The translations under genes and the position numbers were made by a program. A stretch of DNA of 64,000 nt from Calothrix anomala FACHB-343. Lineage in GTDB: Bacteria; Cyanobacteriota; Cyanobacteriia; Cyanobacteriales; Nostocaceae. The notes under the pieces are model-generated. The model saw only the letters and a program-made list of their open reading frames with translations. It made no database searches and was not told the DNA's origin. The stretch is from the NCBI RefSeq assembly GCF_014696435.1, contig NZ_JACJQG010000030.1:1-64000 (forward strand), written 5' to 3'. The stretch's first letter is position 1. Each line of letters begins with the position of its first letter. This document shows positions 50,464 through 60,295 of this stretch, one piece after another.

Positions 50464-51930
50464 ATGGAACTGCACCCAGAAGATACCATTTTAATAGAAG
50501 TAACCTCTTTTCCTCCTATTCCGATTCAAGAAATACCAGAAGATAGAGCGTTAACAGAAACGGTAATTTCTCCGACGCCAAAACAATTTTTAAAATTTAT
50601 TTCTAAACCCGAAATTCGCATCAGTTTGCGGGCGTTAACTTGTGAAAGCATCTTCGCTAGTATTTTTTATAGTATTATCGGCGGCGCATTGTTGAGTAAT
50701 TTCTTACTAGAGTTAGGTGCAGGCCCTGTAGAAATTGGTCTGGTAGCAGCTATTCCGCAAATGGTGAATCTGCTGCAACCAATAGGAGCATATTTGATTA
50801 ATCGAAGTCAAAGCTTTCGCTGGTATTTTGTCAGCATATTTCTCCCAGCCCGGATGTTGTGGTTGATTCTTGTACCAGCGATTTGGTTAGTTAATTCATC
50901 TTGGCTTGCTGGCTATCAAGTAGTCCAGTTAACATTAGGAATTCTGTTAGTAGCTAATATTATCGAAGCTTTTGGTCGTGCGCCTTGGCTTGGTTGGTCG
51001 GCTGTATTAGTACCGCAGCGATTGCGGGGGAGATATTTCGGTTTTCGCAATAGTATTCTTGGTTTAATCAACTTTTTTGCTGTACCACTGCTAGGATTGG
51101 CGGTATCTGCTTGGCCTGGGGGAACCCTTCAAGGTTACAGCGTAATTTTAATTTTAGGAATCATCCTTGGAGTCACAAGTATAATTTGTCAAACTTGGAT
51201 GAAAGATGTAAATCCACAACTTTTAAAAGTTGCACATTCAGACATATCTGAACCACAGCCGCAAGGGATAAATTTTAGTTTTCTCCAAGATGGTAATTTT
51301 TTGAAATTTGTATTTTATCTGAGCATTTGGTGTTTTTCTGTTAATATCAGCGCCCCCTTCTTTAACCTCTATTTGCTCGATGATTTAGATATAGATATTA
51401 GTGTAGTTACTATTTATAACGGTCTGGGAACTGCGGCGAATATGTTAATGCTGCTGTTGTGGGGAAAGCTAGCTGACCGAGTAGGGAATCGTCCATTATT
51501 GCTATTAGTAGGAGTTTTGGTAGCGGTGACACCTCTACTATGGTTATTTGTCAGCAGTAATGAAATTTCCTTTTGGGTATGGTTACCCTTTTTGCATATG
51601 CTAGCTGGAGGAACATGGGCTGCAATTGACCTCTGTACTAACAATTTGATGATGGGGATAGCGCCGTTGCGTCATCAGTCGAATTATTTTGCGATCGCAG
51701 GTGCAATTGCTGGAATTACTGGCGCGATGGGTACGACTTGCGGTAGTTTTCTCGCCAGTATACCTGTAGCTGGGGGATTGCTGGGATTGTTTGTAGTTTC
51801 TGGCTTATTGCGCATGATTGCACTTCTACCTTTGCTTTTTGTGCAAGAACAGCGTTCTACACCATTAAGTCAGATCCTGCGAGTTCTATTCCCAATTAAG
51901 CAAAGAATAGATTTAATTGAAGCAGAGTAA
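50464..51930 (+). CDS. MFS-type transporter
   Basis: 488 residues with about 12 predicted membrane helices. Two six-helix halves are separated by a loop around 250-275. The first half has ALLSNFLLELGAGPVEIGLV and an IEAFGRAPWLGWSAVLVPQR loop. The second has LLLWGKLADRVGNRPLLLLV, the conserved MFS A-type loop. The N-terminal 55 residues are hydrophilic. Substrate unknown. Its place after GH2 and galT hints at a sugar or oligosaccharide, but a 353-base gap with repeats separates them. Confidence 0.9.
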   Translation: MELHPEDTILIEVTSFPPIPIQEIPEDRALTETVISPTPKQFLKFISKPEIRISLRALTCESIFASIFYSIIGGALLSNFLLELGAGPVEIGLVAAIPQMVNLLQPIGAYLINRSQSFRWYFVSIFLPARMLWLILVPAIWLVNSSWLAGYQVVQLTLGILLVANIIEAFGRAPWLGWSAVLVPQRLRGRYFGFRNSILGLINFFAVPLLGLAVSAWPGGTLQGYSVILILGIILGVTSIICQTWMKDVNPQLLKVAHSDISEPQPQGINFSFLQDGNFLKFVFYLSIWCFSVNISAPFFNLYLLDDLDIDISVVTIYNGLGTAANMLMLLLWGKLADRVGNRPLLLLVGVLVAVTPLLWLFVSSNEISFWVWLPFLHMLAGGTWAAIDLCTNNLMMGIAPLRHQSNYFAIAGAIAGITGAMGTTCGSFLASIPVAGGLLGLFVVSGLLRMIALLPLLFVQEQRSTPLSQILRVLFPIKQRIDLIEAE

Positions 51931-52670
51931 AGAATTATAAGTAAAAAATATAACTATAGGATTCATTTTTGATTTTTGAAGAAATACGTAGGGGAGCCAG
52001 TCGCATGGGCGGGTTTCCCACGCCAGTCCGCACAACGGGGGGAACCCCCGCAAGCGGCTGGCTCGACTTGAGCGAACTGGCGTTGTGTTGTCGCGCAGCG
52101 CAACGCACCAACTCCCATAATACGGTGCGTTACACTTCGTGATAACGCACCCTACATATACTTAGATTTTTTCAGAAATCAAATCGGATTCCTATAGTTG
52201 AAGTAAAATTACAAGAAGGTTAAAAATCTTTGCATATACAAAGATTTACCTATTTAGCCTAAATTAACCCCAATTAACTGAATAAGTTAACAACGCCAAC
52301 AGACTTAATTTGCGTATAATCCGCATTTGCTTACGTATAAATACTGATGTAAATACGTATATAAGCTGTTGATAATAAATCTTGGTTATTGTTAATGCAG
52401 AACTCCCTGATAACAAGTAATTTTTGACTATTAGGTAAGTTTTTCACATCTGAGGTCGAAAATATGCGGAGCGATCGCTTCTCATATCGTCCAGCTTTGG
52501 TATGCGATCGCCTGGTATCAAAAGCCAAAATAGTCGCAAGATATGGGTATTGAGGAGAACGATTTAACTTTTATTGTCAGTTCCCAAACCTATCCGACGA
52601 TTGGCGTTAACCCTCTTCTGCAAAAGTTCACTGACACAATCACCACAAAACCTTAATTCTCAAATCTAAT
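51931..52670. other. Intergenic region with a nested repeat
   Basis: 51954-52197 is a MITE-like repeat. After it only AT-rich sequence and scattered GCGATCGC octamers are seen, with the promoter of the pentapeptide-repeat gene presumably at about 52600. Confidence 0.5.
51954..52197. repeat. MITE-like element with CTATAGGATTC-type ends
   Basis: Ends are CTATAGGATTCATTTTTGATT and the complement of CTATAGGAATCCGATTTGATT. The imperfect terminal inverted repeat is about 33 bases. Inside are TGTCGCGCAGCGCAACGCACC and the GGTGCGTTACACTTCGTGA palindromic words, which recur at 60426-60508. It looks like one element inserted into another. Confidence 0.8.
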
Positions 52671-53339
52671 ATGAGTATGACCTCTTGGTTTCGTAGACTC
52701 TCTGCTATTGCTTTTGCCATTATCGTTAGCTTAACGTTCTCTACATTGTCGGCTAACGCTGTCGTTTCAAGTGATTACAATAAGTTGCTTATGACTAACG
52801 CATGTGTTAAATGCGATTTATCAGGAGCCGATTTATCGAATAAAGATTTATATGGTAGCGCTCTCAGTGGCGCAAATCTATCAAACGCCAATCTCTCTGG
52901 TGCTTTACTCAATGATGCAACACTCGAAGGCGCTAACCTAACGGGAGCCAATTTATCGGGAGGCATCCTCATGGGGACAAACTTAAAGGAGGCTCATCTA
53001 ACAGGGGCTAATCTAGCTGAGGCAGATTTATATAATGCTCTGATGAGTAATACAAGGCTATCAAATGCCAATCTCACCTCAGCCGATTTAACAGAGGCTA
53101 TTCTCTCTGATGCAGATTTGTCTAATGCATCGCTGAAAAATGCCAAGCTAAGGGGAGTAATTCTCTCTCGCGCTAATCTATCAGGAACAGATTTGTCCAA
53201 TACTGAAATGAGAAGATCAAGGTTATCAAATGCCAACCTTAAGCAAACTAAGCTATTTGGTGCAGATCTGTCTAATTCTCTCATGCCTGATGGAACTACC
53301 TATAATGGAGATGTCACTAGGTTTGGTGCCTATCAGTAA
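52671..53339 (+). CDS. Secreted pentapeptide-repeat protein
   Basis: 222 residues. A signal peptide (about residues 1-30, SAIAFAIIVSLTFSTLSANA) is followed by NACVKCDLSGADLS and about 30 pentapeptide repeats of the A(D/N)LxX type (GANLTGANLSGG, NANLTSADLTEA). These fold into a quadrilateral beta-helix. A signal sequence places it in the periplasm or thylakoid lumen. Function is unknown. A second in-frame Met (M3) is possible as start. Confidence 0.92.
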   Translation: MSMTSWFRRLSAIAFAIIVSLTFSTLSANAVVSSDYNKLLMTNACVKCDLSGADLSNKDLYGSALSGANLSNANLSGALLNDATLEGANLTGANLSGGILMGTNLKEAHLTGANLAEADLYNALMSNTRLSNANLTSADLTEAILSDADLSNASLKNAKLRGVILSRANLSGTDLSNTEMRRSRLSNANLKQTKLFGADLSNSLMPDGTTYNGDVTRFGAYQ

Positions 53340-53598
53340 GCTGAGAAAAGCTCAGAATTCAGCATAAAATGTTAGGTGGGTTGCAACTTTTGCTAACCCA
53401 CTATGCAGCAAAAATTCTTCTTAATATCAGACAGATTTAAGAAATTCAAACTCAACCAATACCTCTACAATTAGTTGAGTTTGAGCGTAATATTTTCACA
53501 CCATACAACAATATTTGTGATAACTTTTTTATCACTTGCTGTTAATTGTTATCAACTCATCAAGGGTTGCTATTTTCTCCATCGCCTTGCTCTCATAT

Positions 53599-53808
53599 TT
53601 AAGCTAGTACAATATTGTGTTTGAATTCTTGGAGTTGACCTTGCACCCAATTACCACCCTTAGCTGTACATTGGTGGCAAATTTCCCCGTAGCCGTCTCC
53701 ATCATCATTACAGACAATTAATCTGGCTGCTAGCATCTGAAAAGTTTGGCGACAAATTAAACAAACTTGACTACTTTTTTCACTATTGCATTCTATTTGA
53801 AATTGCAT
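53599..53808 (-). CDS. Small Cys-rich protein of unknown function
   Basis: 69 residues from the ATG at 53808, with AGGAG 7 bases upstream. The longer frame adds 8 residues without it. Two Cys pairs (CLICRQTF and CHQCTAKGG, about 20-60) could bind zinc. CNDDGDGYGEIC lies between them. No family is recognised. It lies alone between the pentapeptide and asparaginase genes. Confidence 0.65.
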   Translation of the reverse strand: MQFQIECNSEKSSQVCLICRQTFQMLAARLIVCNDDGDGYGEICHQCTAKGGNWVQGQLQEFKHNIVLA

Positions 53809-54180
53809 ATTAATTCTCCTGGCTAAAAGCATTTAAATATGTTTATCAATAACACATTCTTTTGTATATCTCGCATCTGCAATACGAAGTGAATTCTGTA
53901 AATATTGCATGTGAGTTTAACTACAACAAATTCGTAAATCAGAAAATACAGTCAGCATTTCCTGATTTACCTTTTTTGTAATTAATTCAAGTTTCTAAGA
54001 TACGGCACCCATAATACAGCCCACTATATCCGGGTTTCCGTAAGCGTTGCCAACCTTACAGATACGGATATTTTTTTCATAAATTAAATGGGATTTCTAT
54101 ATTATTCAATTCTCTGAGTAACCGCATCTATTTATGGGTAGGATTATGAAAATTAAAAGTTTTATTTTAGAATCTATGAG
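53809..54180. other. Intergenic region, AT-rich
   Basis: No gene or strong hairpin seen. A half-element with GGGATTTCTATAT near 54090 resembles the ends of the MITE-like element at 51954. Confidence 0.4.
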
Positions 54181-55053
54181 TTATTTTTGGGTAAAGAAAG
54201 CCACCTGATCTAGTTCTGGAGTCATATAAGCACAAGCCATGTGTGATGAGTTATACGCCCAGCCTACCCTTCCTTGACGATCTATCAGGATACATCCCGC
54301 TTCACCTTTAACTTTAGATTTCAAAGCCTCTATTGCCATTTTTGCAGCTTCGTCTGGGTGTCTGTCACCAGTGAGAAAATCGATCGCAGTTTTCGCCAAA
54401 ACCACCGGGATAATCGATTCGCCATCACCTGTGGTTGAGCAACCACCAAGTTTATTATCTGCGTATAAACCACAACCAACAAGGGCAGTGTCACCGACGC
54501 GACTACACTGTTGCTTCGTAGTTCCGCCTGTGGAAGTACCAGCAACTAAGAGACCGCTTGCATCTAAAGCTACACAACCTACGGTGTTAGGGCGATCGCT
54601 AACTTCTCGATCCTCTTTCCACTGTTCCCATTGCTCTTGGGCAATCAAGTCTTCTTTATTACACATTTCTGCACCGCATTCGGTAGCGAAGCGTTCTGCA
54701 CCCCGCGCTACTAGTAGCCTGGGTTTGTCATCCATAATTTTACGTGCTACAGAGATGGGATGACGGATACCTTGAACAGCTGCAACTGCTCCCCAATTTA
54801 AAGAGCCTTCCATAATCGCTGCGTCTAACTCTACTTCGCCATCGCTGTTGAGAGTTGCGCCCAAACTAGCATTAAATGTTGGATCGGCTTCTAATACACG
54901 AATGGCTGCTTCCACTGCTTCTGCAGCGCTACCGCCACTAATCAATACTGCCCAGCCAGCTTCTGCGGCGGCTGTACAACCGGCATGATTTGCAGCAACT
55001 TTTTCATCAGAAATGGTTTTTGCTCCACCGTGAACGATGATAGTCGGTATCAT
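54181..55053 (-). CDS. Isoaspartyl peptidase/L-asparaginase (Ntn-hydrolase type)
   Basis: 290 residues of the plant-type asparaginase family. IVHGGAKTIS at the start, the catalytic Thr in RPNTVGCVALD (T157, exposed after autocleavage) and GGTTKQQCSRVGDTALVGCG are present. It hydrolyses beta-aspartyl dipeptides and L-asparagine. In cyanobacteria it is the step that splits the beta-Asp-Arg dipeptide released by cyanophycinase. It is compact, with a short linker before T157. The 14-base gap to hflX suggests one transcript. Confidence 0.9.
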   Translation of the reverse strand: MIPTIIVHGGAKTISDEKVAANHAGCTAAAEAGWAVLISGGSAAEAVEAAIRVLEADPTFNASLGATLNSDGEVELDAAIMEGSLNWGAVAAVQGIRHPISVARKIMDDKPRLLVARGAERFATECGAEMCNKEDLIAQEQWEQWKEDREVSDRPNTVGCVALDASGLLVAGTSTGGTTKQQCSRVGDTALVGCGLYADNKLGGCSTTGDGESIIPVVLAKTAIDFLTGDRHPDEAAKMAIEALKSKVKGEAGCILIDRQGRVGWAYNSSHMACAYMTPELDQVAFFTQK

Positions 55054-55067
55054 AGAATTTCCTTTAA

Positions 55068-56756
55068 TTAGTAAGAATTTTGCGGAATTGTAATTGATTC
55101 TGTAGGTTCATCGATGAGTTCAAGCGATCGCCTTTTTAATGTCTCTAAACCTAAGTGCTGAGTCGCTGATATAAACACAGATTCTGGGTATCTTTCCTGT
55201 GCTGCTACTAAAGTTTCCTTGGTGACGCGATCGGTTTTGTTAAAAGCAATCAGACTCTTTTCGGGAATTTCTGGCATTTCTGCGAGTATTTCTTCAACGC
55301 TGACAATATGGTTTTCCCAAGCTGGGTGAGATAAATCCACAACATGAATTAAAGCGTCTGCCTCTATCACTTCCTCTAAGGTGGCGCGAAAAGCATCCAT
55401 TAGCGGTGGTGGGAGCTCGTGAATAAACCCGACTGTATCTGTCAGCAGAATTGAGCGGCGTTGTTTTGTTTCCGGTTCAATAATTACCACCTTACGTGTT
55501 GTCGGATCGAGGGTGGCGAAGAGTTGATCTGCGGTGTAAACCTCGGCATTAGTTAATACATTCAATAAAGTAGATTTACCTGCATTTGTATAACCGACTA
55601 ATGCCACAACGGGAATTTCTTGTTCTTGTCGTTGTTGTCGAATCCGGGCGCGATGTGCTTGTAATTGGTTAACTTCTTCTTGTAGTTGGGCAATTCGCCG
55701 TTGAATCACTCGCCGTTCCGTCTCTAGCTTAGTTTCACCAGGCCCCCGCGTTCCAATCCCCGCACCTAATCTAGACATTTCCTGACCGCGACCGCGCAGG
55801 CGAGGTAACATATATTCGAGTTGTGCCAATTCTACTTGTAATTTTCCCTCTTGAGTACGCGCCCGTTGAGCGAAAATATCGAGAATTACCTCTGTACGAT
55901 CTACAACTCTTATACCTATTTCTTGTTCCAAATTGCGGGCTTGAGATGCAGAAATATCTCTATCGAAAACAATCAAATTAGCACCAACTTTTTGGGCTAA
56001 AAGCTTGACTTCTTCCACCTTTCCTTTACCAACAACAGTTTGCGGATGGGGGCGATCGCGCTTTTGTCGCATGACATCGAGGACAATTCCCCCAGCACTT
56101 TCAACTAAACGCACCAGTTCCGCAAGTCCATCTTCAAACCTTTGGGTAGATACATCATCGGTATGTACTCCAACTAATAAAACTCTATCTTGGTCAGATA
56201 TGATGTCTTGAGAAAGAAATACACTCCCTCCAGCATCAGCAATTTCTTTTTCCCATTCCGCAACTAAAATATCGAATTCTTGTTCAGTTAAATCATCCAA
56301 AGTTAGAGGAGGCGAAATTATCCAAGGATTTTCTGGATCGGGGAAAAGATAAGCTAAAAAAGCGTCATCTATTTCACCATCAATTATAGTTAACATTACC
56401 AAAGCATCTAAGCGCTGATTTGTCATTGCTACCAACGCTGATAAATCAGGCAATTCGGATTTAAATTGAGTAGTAATACAACGAATTCCGCTTAAACGTT
56501 CTGCACTGCGACGGGGTAATTCATCAGTTGGAATTTGCGTCTGGCTTGGTGTTCCTACTGCAACGCGGATAACTTGTCCGCGCCGATTTATATAACAACA
56601 AATTTGGTGATGGATATCGGTACTTAAATTAGCTAAAGTTTGAGCAAACTCTGCCGTAATAAATCTATCTCCCGGTTCCCTTTGCTCGTAAAGCTGCTGT
56701 AATCGTTTGATTTGGCTAGCTTTTATTCCTTGAATATTGCCATAAATATTTTGCAT
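55068..56756 (-). CDS. hflX: GTPase HflX
   Basis: 562 residues, longer than E. coli HflX because of an N-terminal domain (about 1-190, YGNIQGIKASQIKRLQQLYE). HflX domain: LVGVHTDDVSTQRFEDGLAE, DRPHPQTVVGKGKVEEVK (Gly-rich part), LSRLGAGIGTRGPGETKLET. G domain: ALVGYTNAGKSTLLN (G1), ILLTDTVGFIHELPPPLMDA (G3), FNKTD (G4). It binds ribosomes and can split stalled or heat-damaged ones. It precedes the isoaspartyl peptidase by 14 bases. Confidence 0.95.
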   Translation of the reverse strand: MQNIYGNIQGIKASQIKRLQQLYEQREPGDRFITAEFAQTLANLSTDIHHQICCYINRRGQVIRVAVGTPSQTQIPTDELPRRSAERLSGIRCITTQFKSELPDLSALVAMTNQRLDALVMLTIIDGEIDDAFLAYLFPDPENPWIISPPLTLDDLTEQEFDILVAEWEKEIADAGGSVFLSQDIISDQDRVLLVGVHTDDVSTQRFEDGLAELVRLVESAGGIVLDVMRQKRDRPHPQTVVGKGKVEEVKLLAQKVGANLIVFDRDISASQARNLEQEIGIRVVDRTEVILDIFAQRARTQEGKLQVELAQLEYMLPRLRGRGQEMSRLGAGIGTRGPGETKLETERRVIQRRIAQLQEEVNQLQAHRARIRQQRQEQEIPVVALVGYTNAGKSTLLNVLTNAEVYTADQLFATLDPTTRKVVIIEPETKQRRSILLTDTVGFIHELPPPLMDAFRATLEEVIEADALIHVVDLSHPAWENHIVSVEEILAEMPEIPEKSLIAFNKTDRVTKETLVAAQERYPESVFISATQHLGLETLKRRSLELIDEPTESITIPQNSY

Positions 56757-57058
56757 AAAGTAAATAATTCACAATTAACTTTTTAATTCCGTACCTTATA
56801 TTTTGATTCCTTTTAAGTTAATTTAATCTACCAAAGGAAATAGGCACTAAATCTTTACATCTTGCTTATTTTATGTATTGAATAGTGTGATTTTCTTAAT
56901 TACGAATTATGAAAAACTCCGATCCTTGGTTAGAGTTGTTGGACATAAGGAAGAGAGCATGGCAAAGAATTACCAATGCCCAATACCCCAAGTCGGCGGG
57001 CAGCTATCCCTCTCCACCCAGGGATCGGAGTTTCCCGCCGACTTCTGATGAACTGGTG
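56757..57058. other. Intergenic region with interleaved inverted repeats
   Basis: No gene. Two exact inverted pairs are interleaved: AAACTCCGATCC (56914-56925) with GGATCGGAGTTT (57022-57033), and AAGTCGGCGGG (56990-57000) with CCCGCCGACTT (57034-57044). The right arms are contiguous, giving a pseudoknot-like order. Details are given as a finding. Confidence 0.7.
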
Positions 57059-58048
57059 TTATTTGTGCCTTTTTATGTGCCATTCCCAAGCATGGCGAAT
57101 AATCTCATTTAAATTGGGGTATTCAGGTCGCCAACCTAATTTTTGTCTGGCTTTATCGCTACTACCGACTAAAATAGGCGGGTCACCAGGGCGGCGATCG
57201 CGTTCTTCGATTTTGAGAACTTTTCCTGTAACTTCCTTAGCAGTTTCTATTACTTCCCTAACCGAAAAGCCGCTACCATTGCCGAGATTAAATACTTCAC
57301 TTTCTCCACCTTTAAGCAGATATTCTAAACCTAAAATATGTGCTTGTGCCAAGTCAGTTACATGAATATAATCTCGGATACAAGTACCATCTGTTGTCGG
57401 GTAATCAGTACCGAAAATAACAATAGATTCCCGTTTACCTAAAGCAGCTAATAGCACCAATGGTATCAGATGAGTTTCTGGTTCGTGGTCTTCACCTAAC
57501 AAGCCATTGGGGTCAGCACCAGCAGCATTAAAATAGCGGAAACGTACAGACTTTAAATTGTAAGCTGTATCAAAATCAGATAAAATTCGCTCTACCATCC
57601 ATTTGCTAGTAGCATAAGGGCTAATTGGGTCTTGGGGATGGTTTTCTGTTAGGGGAATAAACTGAGGAACACCGTAAAGAGCGCAAGTAGAAGAAAAGAT
57701 AAATTTGTTGACTGACGCTTTTAGCATGGCTTCTAAAAGTGTCAGAGTACCGACAACATTATTTTGATAATATTTGGCAGGCTGGGTAACAGATTCACCT
57801 ACAGCAATATAGGCAGCAAAATGCATTACAGCAGCTATATTGTGAGTAGAAAATATGTTGTCAAGAAGAGAGCGATCGCTCATATCGCCAACAATCAATT
57901 TTACCTGCAAAACATCTTCTACAAGTTCTCGATGTCCATTAGACAGATTATCTAAAACAATAACTTCATAACCTGCATTTTTTAGAGCTAATACTGCATG
58001 GGAGCCAATATAGCCGGCTCCTCCCGTAACTAAAATTGTGTTTTTCAT
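57059..58048 (-). CDS. galE: UDP-glucose 4-epimerase
   Basis: 329 residues. The NAD-binding GGAGYIGSHAV (9-19), the catalytic SSTCALYG and YATSKWMVE (YxxxK) and GADPNGLLGEDHEPETHLIP, then TDYPTTDGTCIRDYIHVTD are typical of GalE. It interconverts UDP-glucose and UDP-galactose. It ends the minus-strand run of sugar genes (GT-Glf, GH1-RmlD, galE), 45 bases after GH1-RmlD, and supplies UDP-galactose for the UDP-galactopyranose mutase. Confidence 0.95.
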   Translation of the reverse strand: MKNTILVTGGAGYIGSHAVLALKNAGYEVIVLDNLSNGHRELVEDVLQVKLIVGDMSDRSLLDNIFSTHNIAAVMHFAAYIAVGESVTQPAKYYQNNVVGTLTLLEAMLKASVNKFIFSSTCALYGVPQFIPLTENHPQDPISPYATSKWMVERILSDFDTAYNLKSVRFRYFNAAGADPNGLLGEDHEPETHLIPLVLLAALGKRESIVIFGTDYPTTDGTCIRDYIHVTDLAQAHILGLEYLLKGGESEVFNLGNGSGFSVREVIETAKEVTGKVLKIEERDRRPGDPPILVGSSDKARQKLGWRPEYPNLNEIIRHAWEWHIKRHK

Positions 58049-58093
58049 TGGGCATTGGATTTAAAATCCGTTTTTCACAAAATCTCAAATTTC

Positions 58094-60295
58094 TTATCTT
58101 CTATCTTCCAAGTAGCGGGAAATGGCACTATCAAGGTGTGACATTAATTCACCGCGACTGCTACCGAGAACGCTGTAGACTGGACGGGGAGCGATGAAAC
58201 CTAGTTCTTGGGTGGGTACAGAAATTAAACTGTTGACACTCACACCGGCTTTTTTGGCGGCTAATCTTGCTAAGTCAGCCCAAGCAATAGCCCCTTTATT
58301 CGCTAAGTGCCATAAACCGTTCTCGCCATCAATCAGCAAATCTAGGCTGGTATGAACGAGATCCGGTACATAGGTAGGAGAGACGATCGCGTCTTCTGCG
58401 GCGACAAAGGTATTCCCGGCTGCTAATTGGCGTAAGGCGATGGTGACGAAGTTGTACTCATCCCAAGGGCCGAAAAATGCACTGGTGCGAATCACCAAAG
58501 ATGCAGGATTAGCTTGCAATACTAGCTTTTCTGCCAATACTTTGCTACAGCCATAGACATTCAGAGGAGCAACGTTATCAGTTTCCACATAGGGATTAGA
58601 GACAGCGCCATCAAATACTAAATCTGAGGAGAAAGTCAGGAGTGCTACGTGATGTTGAGCGCAAGCGGCTGCTAAAATTGCCGGGCCTTCAGCGTTTACC
58701 TTTAAACAAATATGGGGTTCCCGTTCGGCATCATCTACGCGCACATATCCGGCAGCGTTAACAACTGCCCAAGGTTGTAATTCATCAAGGACTTGATTCA
58801 CGGAAGCTGGATTAGCAATATCCATATCTTGCCGTGTCAGTAGGCGATAGGATATACCTCTAACTTCACACAACCGTGCAAAAGCCTTGCCCAGAGTCCC
58901 TGTAGCTCCAATAATTACCAAAGGACGAGGGGAAAGTTGAGAAGCGAACTCCTCTTTGCTTTTGCCACAGCTAACTGCTGGATAAACCAAACGTGTTGGA
59001 CGATGCCACCAGCCTGGGGTTTCAAGTATGGGGTGATTGGGTTTACGTCCTGCTGCTAAATCTTGCACCATTTTAGCGATCGCAGTTTTTCTGGGACGTA
59101 GCGATCGCAAATCAAACACCCCTGACTCGTAATATCCAACACAGCGAGTCAGTAAACTATTCCAATCAAAGCTGCCGAGAAGCGCCCAAGCTGTGACAGC
59201 GCGAACATCCGCACCTTGTTCTCGTAATTCTTGGGCGGCATTCCAAACTTCATTCAGCCAGCGTAACTGTTCTTCACGAGTGCAACTGAGATGAACTTCT
59301 GTAACAGCTAGAGGTAGTTGATAGCGTTCCCATGTCTCTTTGAGCAAGGTACGCGGGCCTGCTAAACCTTCAGTGCATACTCGTACAGCTTCCACATCTG
59401 CATAGTTATCCCGCCCATTACCGCCATGGGTGCAAGCTGGATAATTTTCGAGATTTTCATCTAAAAAGCGCTCGCTTGTGAGGTAATGGTTAATGCCAAT
59501 AATGTCAGGCGGACAGGTATTTTGGCTAAATACTGCCAGTTCAGCCTCGCTGATACCACTGTCGCGCAAGTAATCCCACATGGGATGAGTTGGAGTAATT
59601 TGACCGCACAATAAATCTAAACTCAACCAACGGCGCTCATTTTCAAATTCTGCTTGATACGCTAGTTTTGCTGTACTGTAAGTCTTACCCAAATCTTCCG
59701 TTTGTACTAGTTTGGCATCGGGGTTAACTTCGCGGATAGCTTGCATCGAAAGTGCGATCGCTCGACATTCCCCTAATAACGCACGGGCAAAAGTTAAATC
59801 GTCTCTGCCGTGAGGATACCAGTGTCCGTACATCCCACTGAATCTGGCTGTTGTCAGTGGTTCGTTGATTGGTGTGTAATGGGTCACCCAAGGATAGCGT
59901 TTCGCCACCGCACGGGCAAAAACCGCTAATTTCTCTGGAAATTCTGGGTCTATCAAGCTCGTATCACGGGGGCCGCTACCATGATGTACTAAACCCACAA
60001 TCGGACGAATACCGAGTTCCCGTAAACGTTCTAATCGTTCATCCGCCCAAGACCAGTCAGCATTCTCTAAACCATTGGGCGCGATCCGCTCCCACAGCAC
60101 AGGATAACGGATCGCCTGTATCCCCAGTTCAGCGAATAAATCTAGGTCATCCAAGCGCATTGCATGACCGTTGCGTTCTAACTGATCGAAATACTCTTCA
60201 CCCACACGATTAACCGTACACTCCACACCAGCCCACACTTCTAAGGGAAGTTGTGATTTCGTAGTGTTAAGTGTCGATTGGAAAGCAGAAGCCAT
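58094..60295 (-). CDS. GH1-type glycosidase fused to an RmlD-type dTDP-4-dehydrorhamnose reductase
   Basis: 733 residues. Residues about 1-410 are a GH1-like barrel: IRYPVLWERIAPNGLENADW, the acid/base Glu in THYTPINEPLTTARF and the nucleophile Glu in LAVTEVHLSC. Residues about 448-733 are an RmlD-type SDR with VIIGATGTLGKAFA, NAAGYVRVDDAE, VYGCSKVLAEKL (YxxxK) and PTYVPDLVHTSLDLL. Fusions of this kind are described in some bacteria but remain uncharacterised. Both active sites look intact by motif. It lies between the GT-Glf and galE genes. Confidence 0.9.
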   Translation of the reverse strand: MASAFQSTLNTTKSQLPLEVWAGVECTVNRVGEEYFDQLERNGHAMRLDDLDLFAELGIQAIRYPVLWERIAPNGLENADWSWADERLERLRELGIRPIVGLVHHGSGPRDTSLIDPEFPEKLAVFARAVAKRYPWVTHYTPINEPLTTARFSGMYGHWYPHGRDDLTFARALLGECRAIALSMQAIREVNPDAKLVQTEDLGKTYSTAKLAYQAEFENERRWLSLDLLCGQITPTHPMWDYLRDSGISEAELAVFSQNTCPPDIIGINHYLTSERFLDENLENYPACTHGGNGRDNYADVEAVRVCTEGLAGPRTLLKETWERYQLPLAVTEVHLSCTREEQLRWLNEVWNAAQELREQGADVRAVTAWALLGSFDWNSLLTRCVGYYESGVFDLRSLRPRKTAIAKMVQDLAAGRKPNHPILETPGWWHRPTRLVYPAVSCGKSKEEFASQLSPRPLVIIGATGTLGKAFARLCEVRGISYRLLTRQDMDIANPASVNQVLDELQPWAVVNAAGYVRVDDAEREPHICLKVNAEGPAILAAACAQHHVALLTFSSDLVFDGAVSNPYVETDNVAPLNVYGCSKVLAEKLVLQANPASLVIRTSAFFGPWDEYNFVTIALRQLAAGNTFVAAEDAIVSPTYVPDLVHTSLDLLIDGENGLWHLANKGAIAWADLARLAAKKAGVSVNSLISVPTQELGFIAPRPVYSVLGSSRGELMSHLDSAISRYLEDRR

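Noticed and set aside
56909-57112. 67-codon frame before hflX
   Set aside because: It is produced by the interleaved inverted repeats and overlaps the end of galE.
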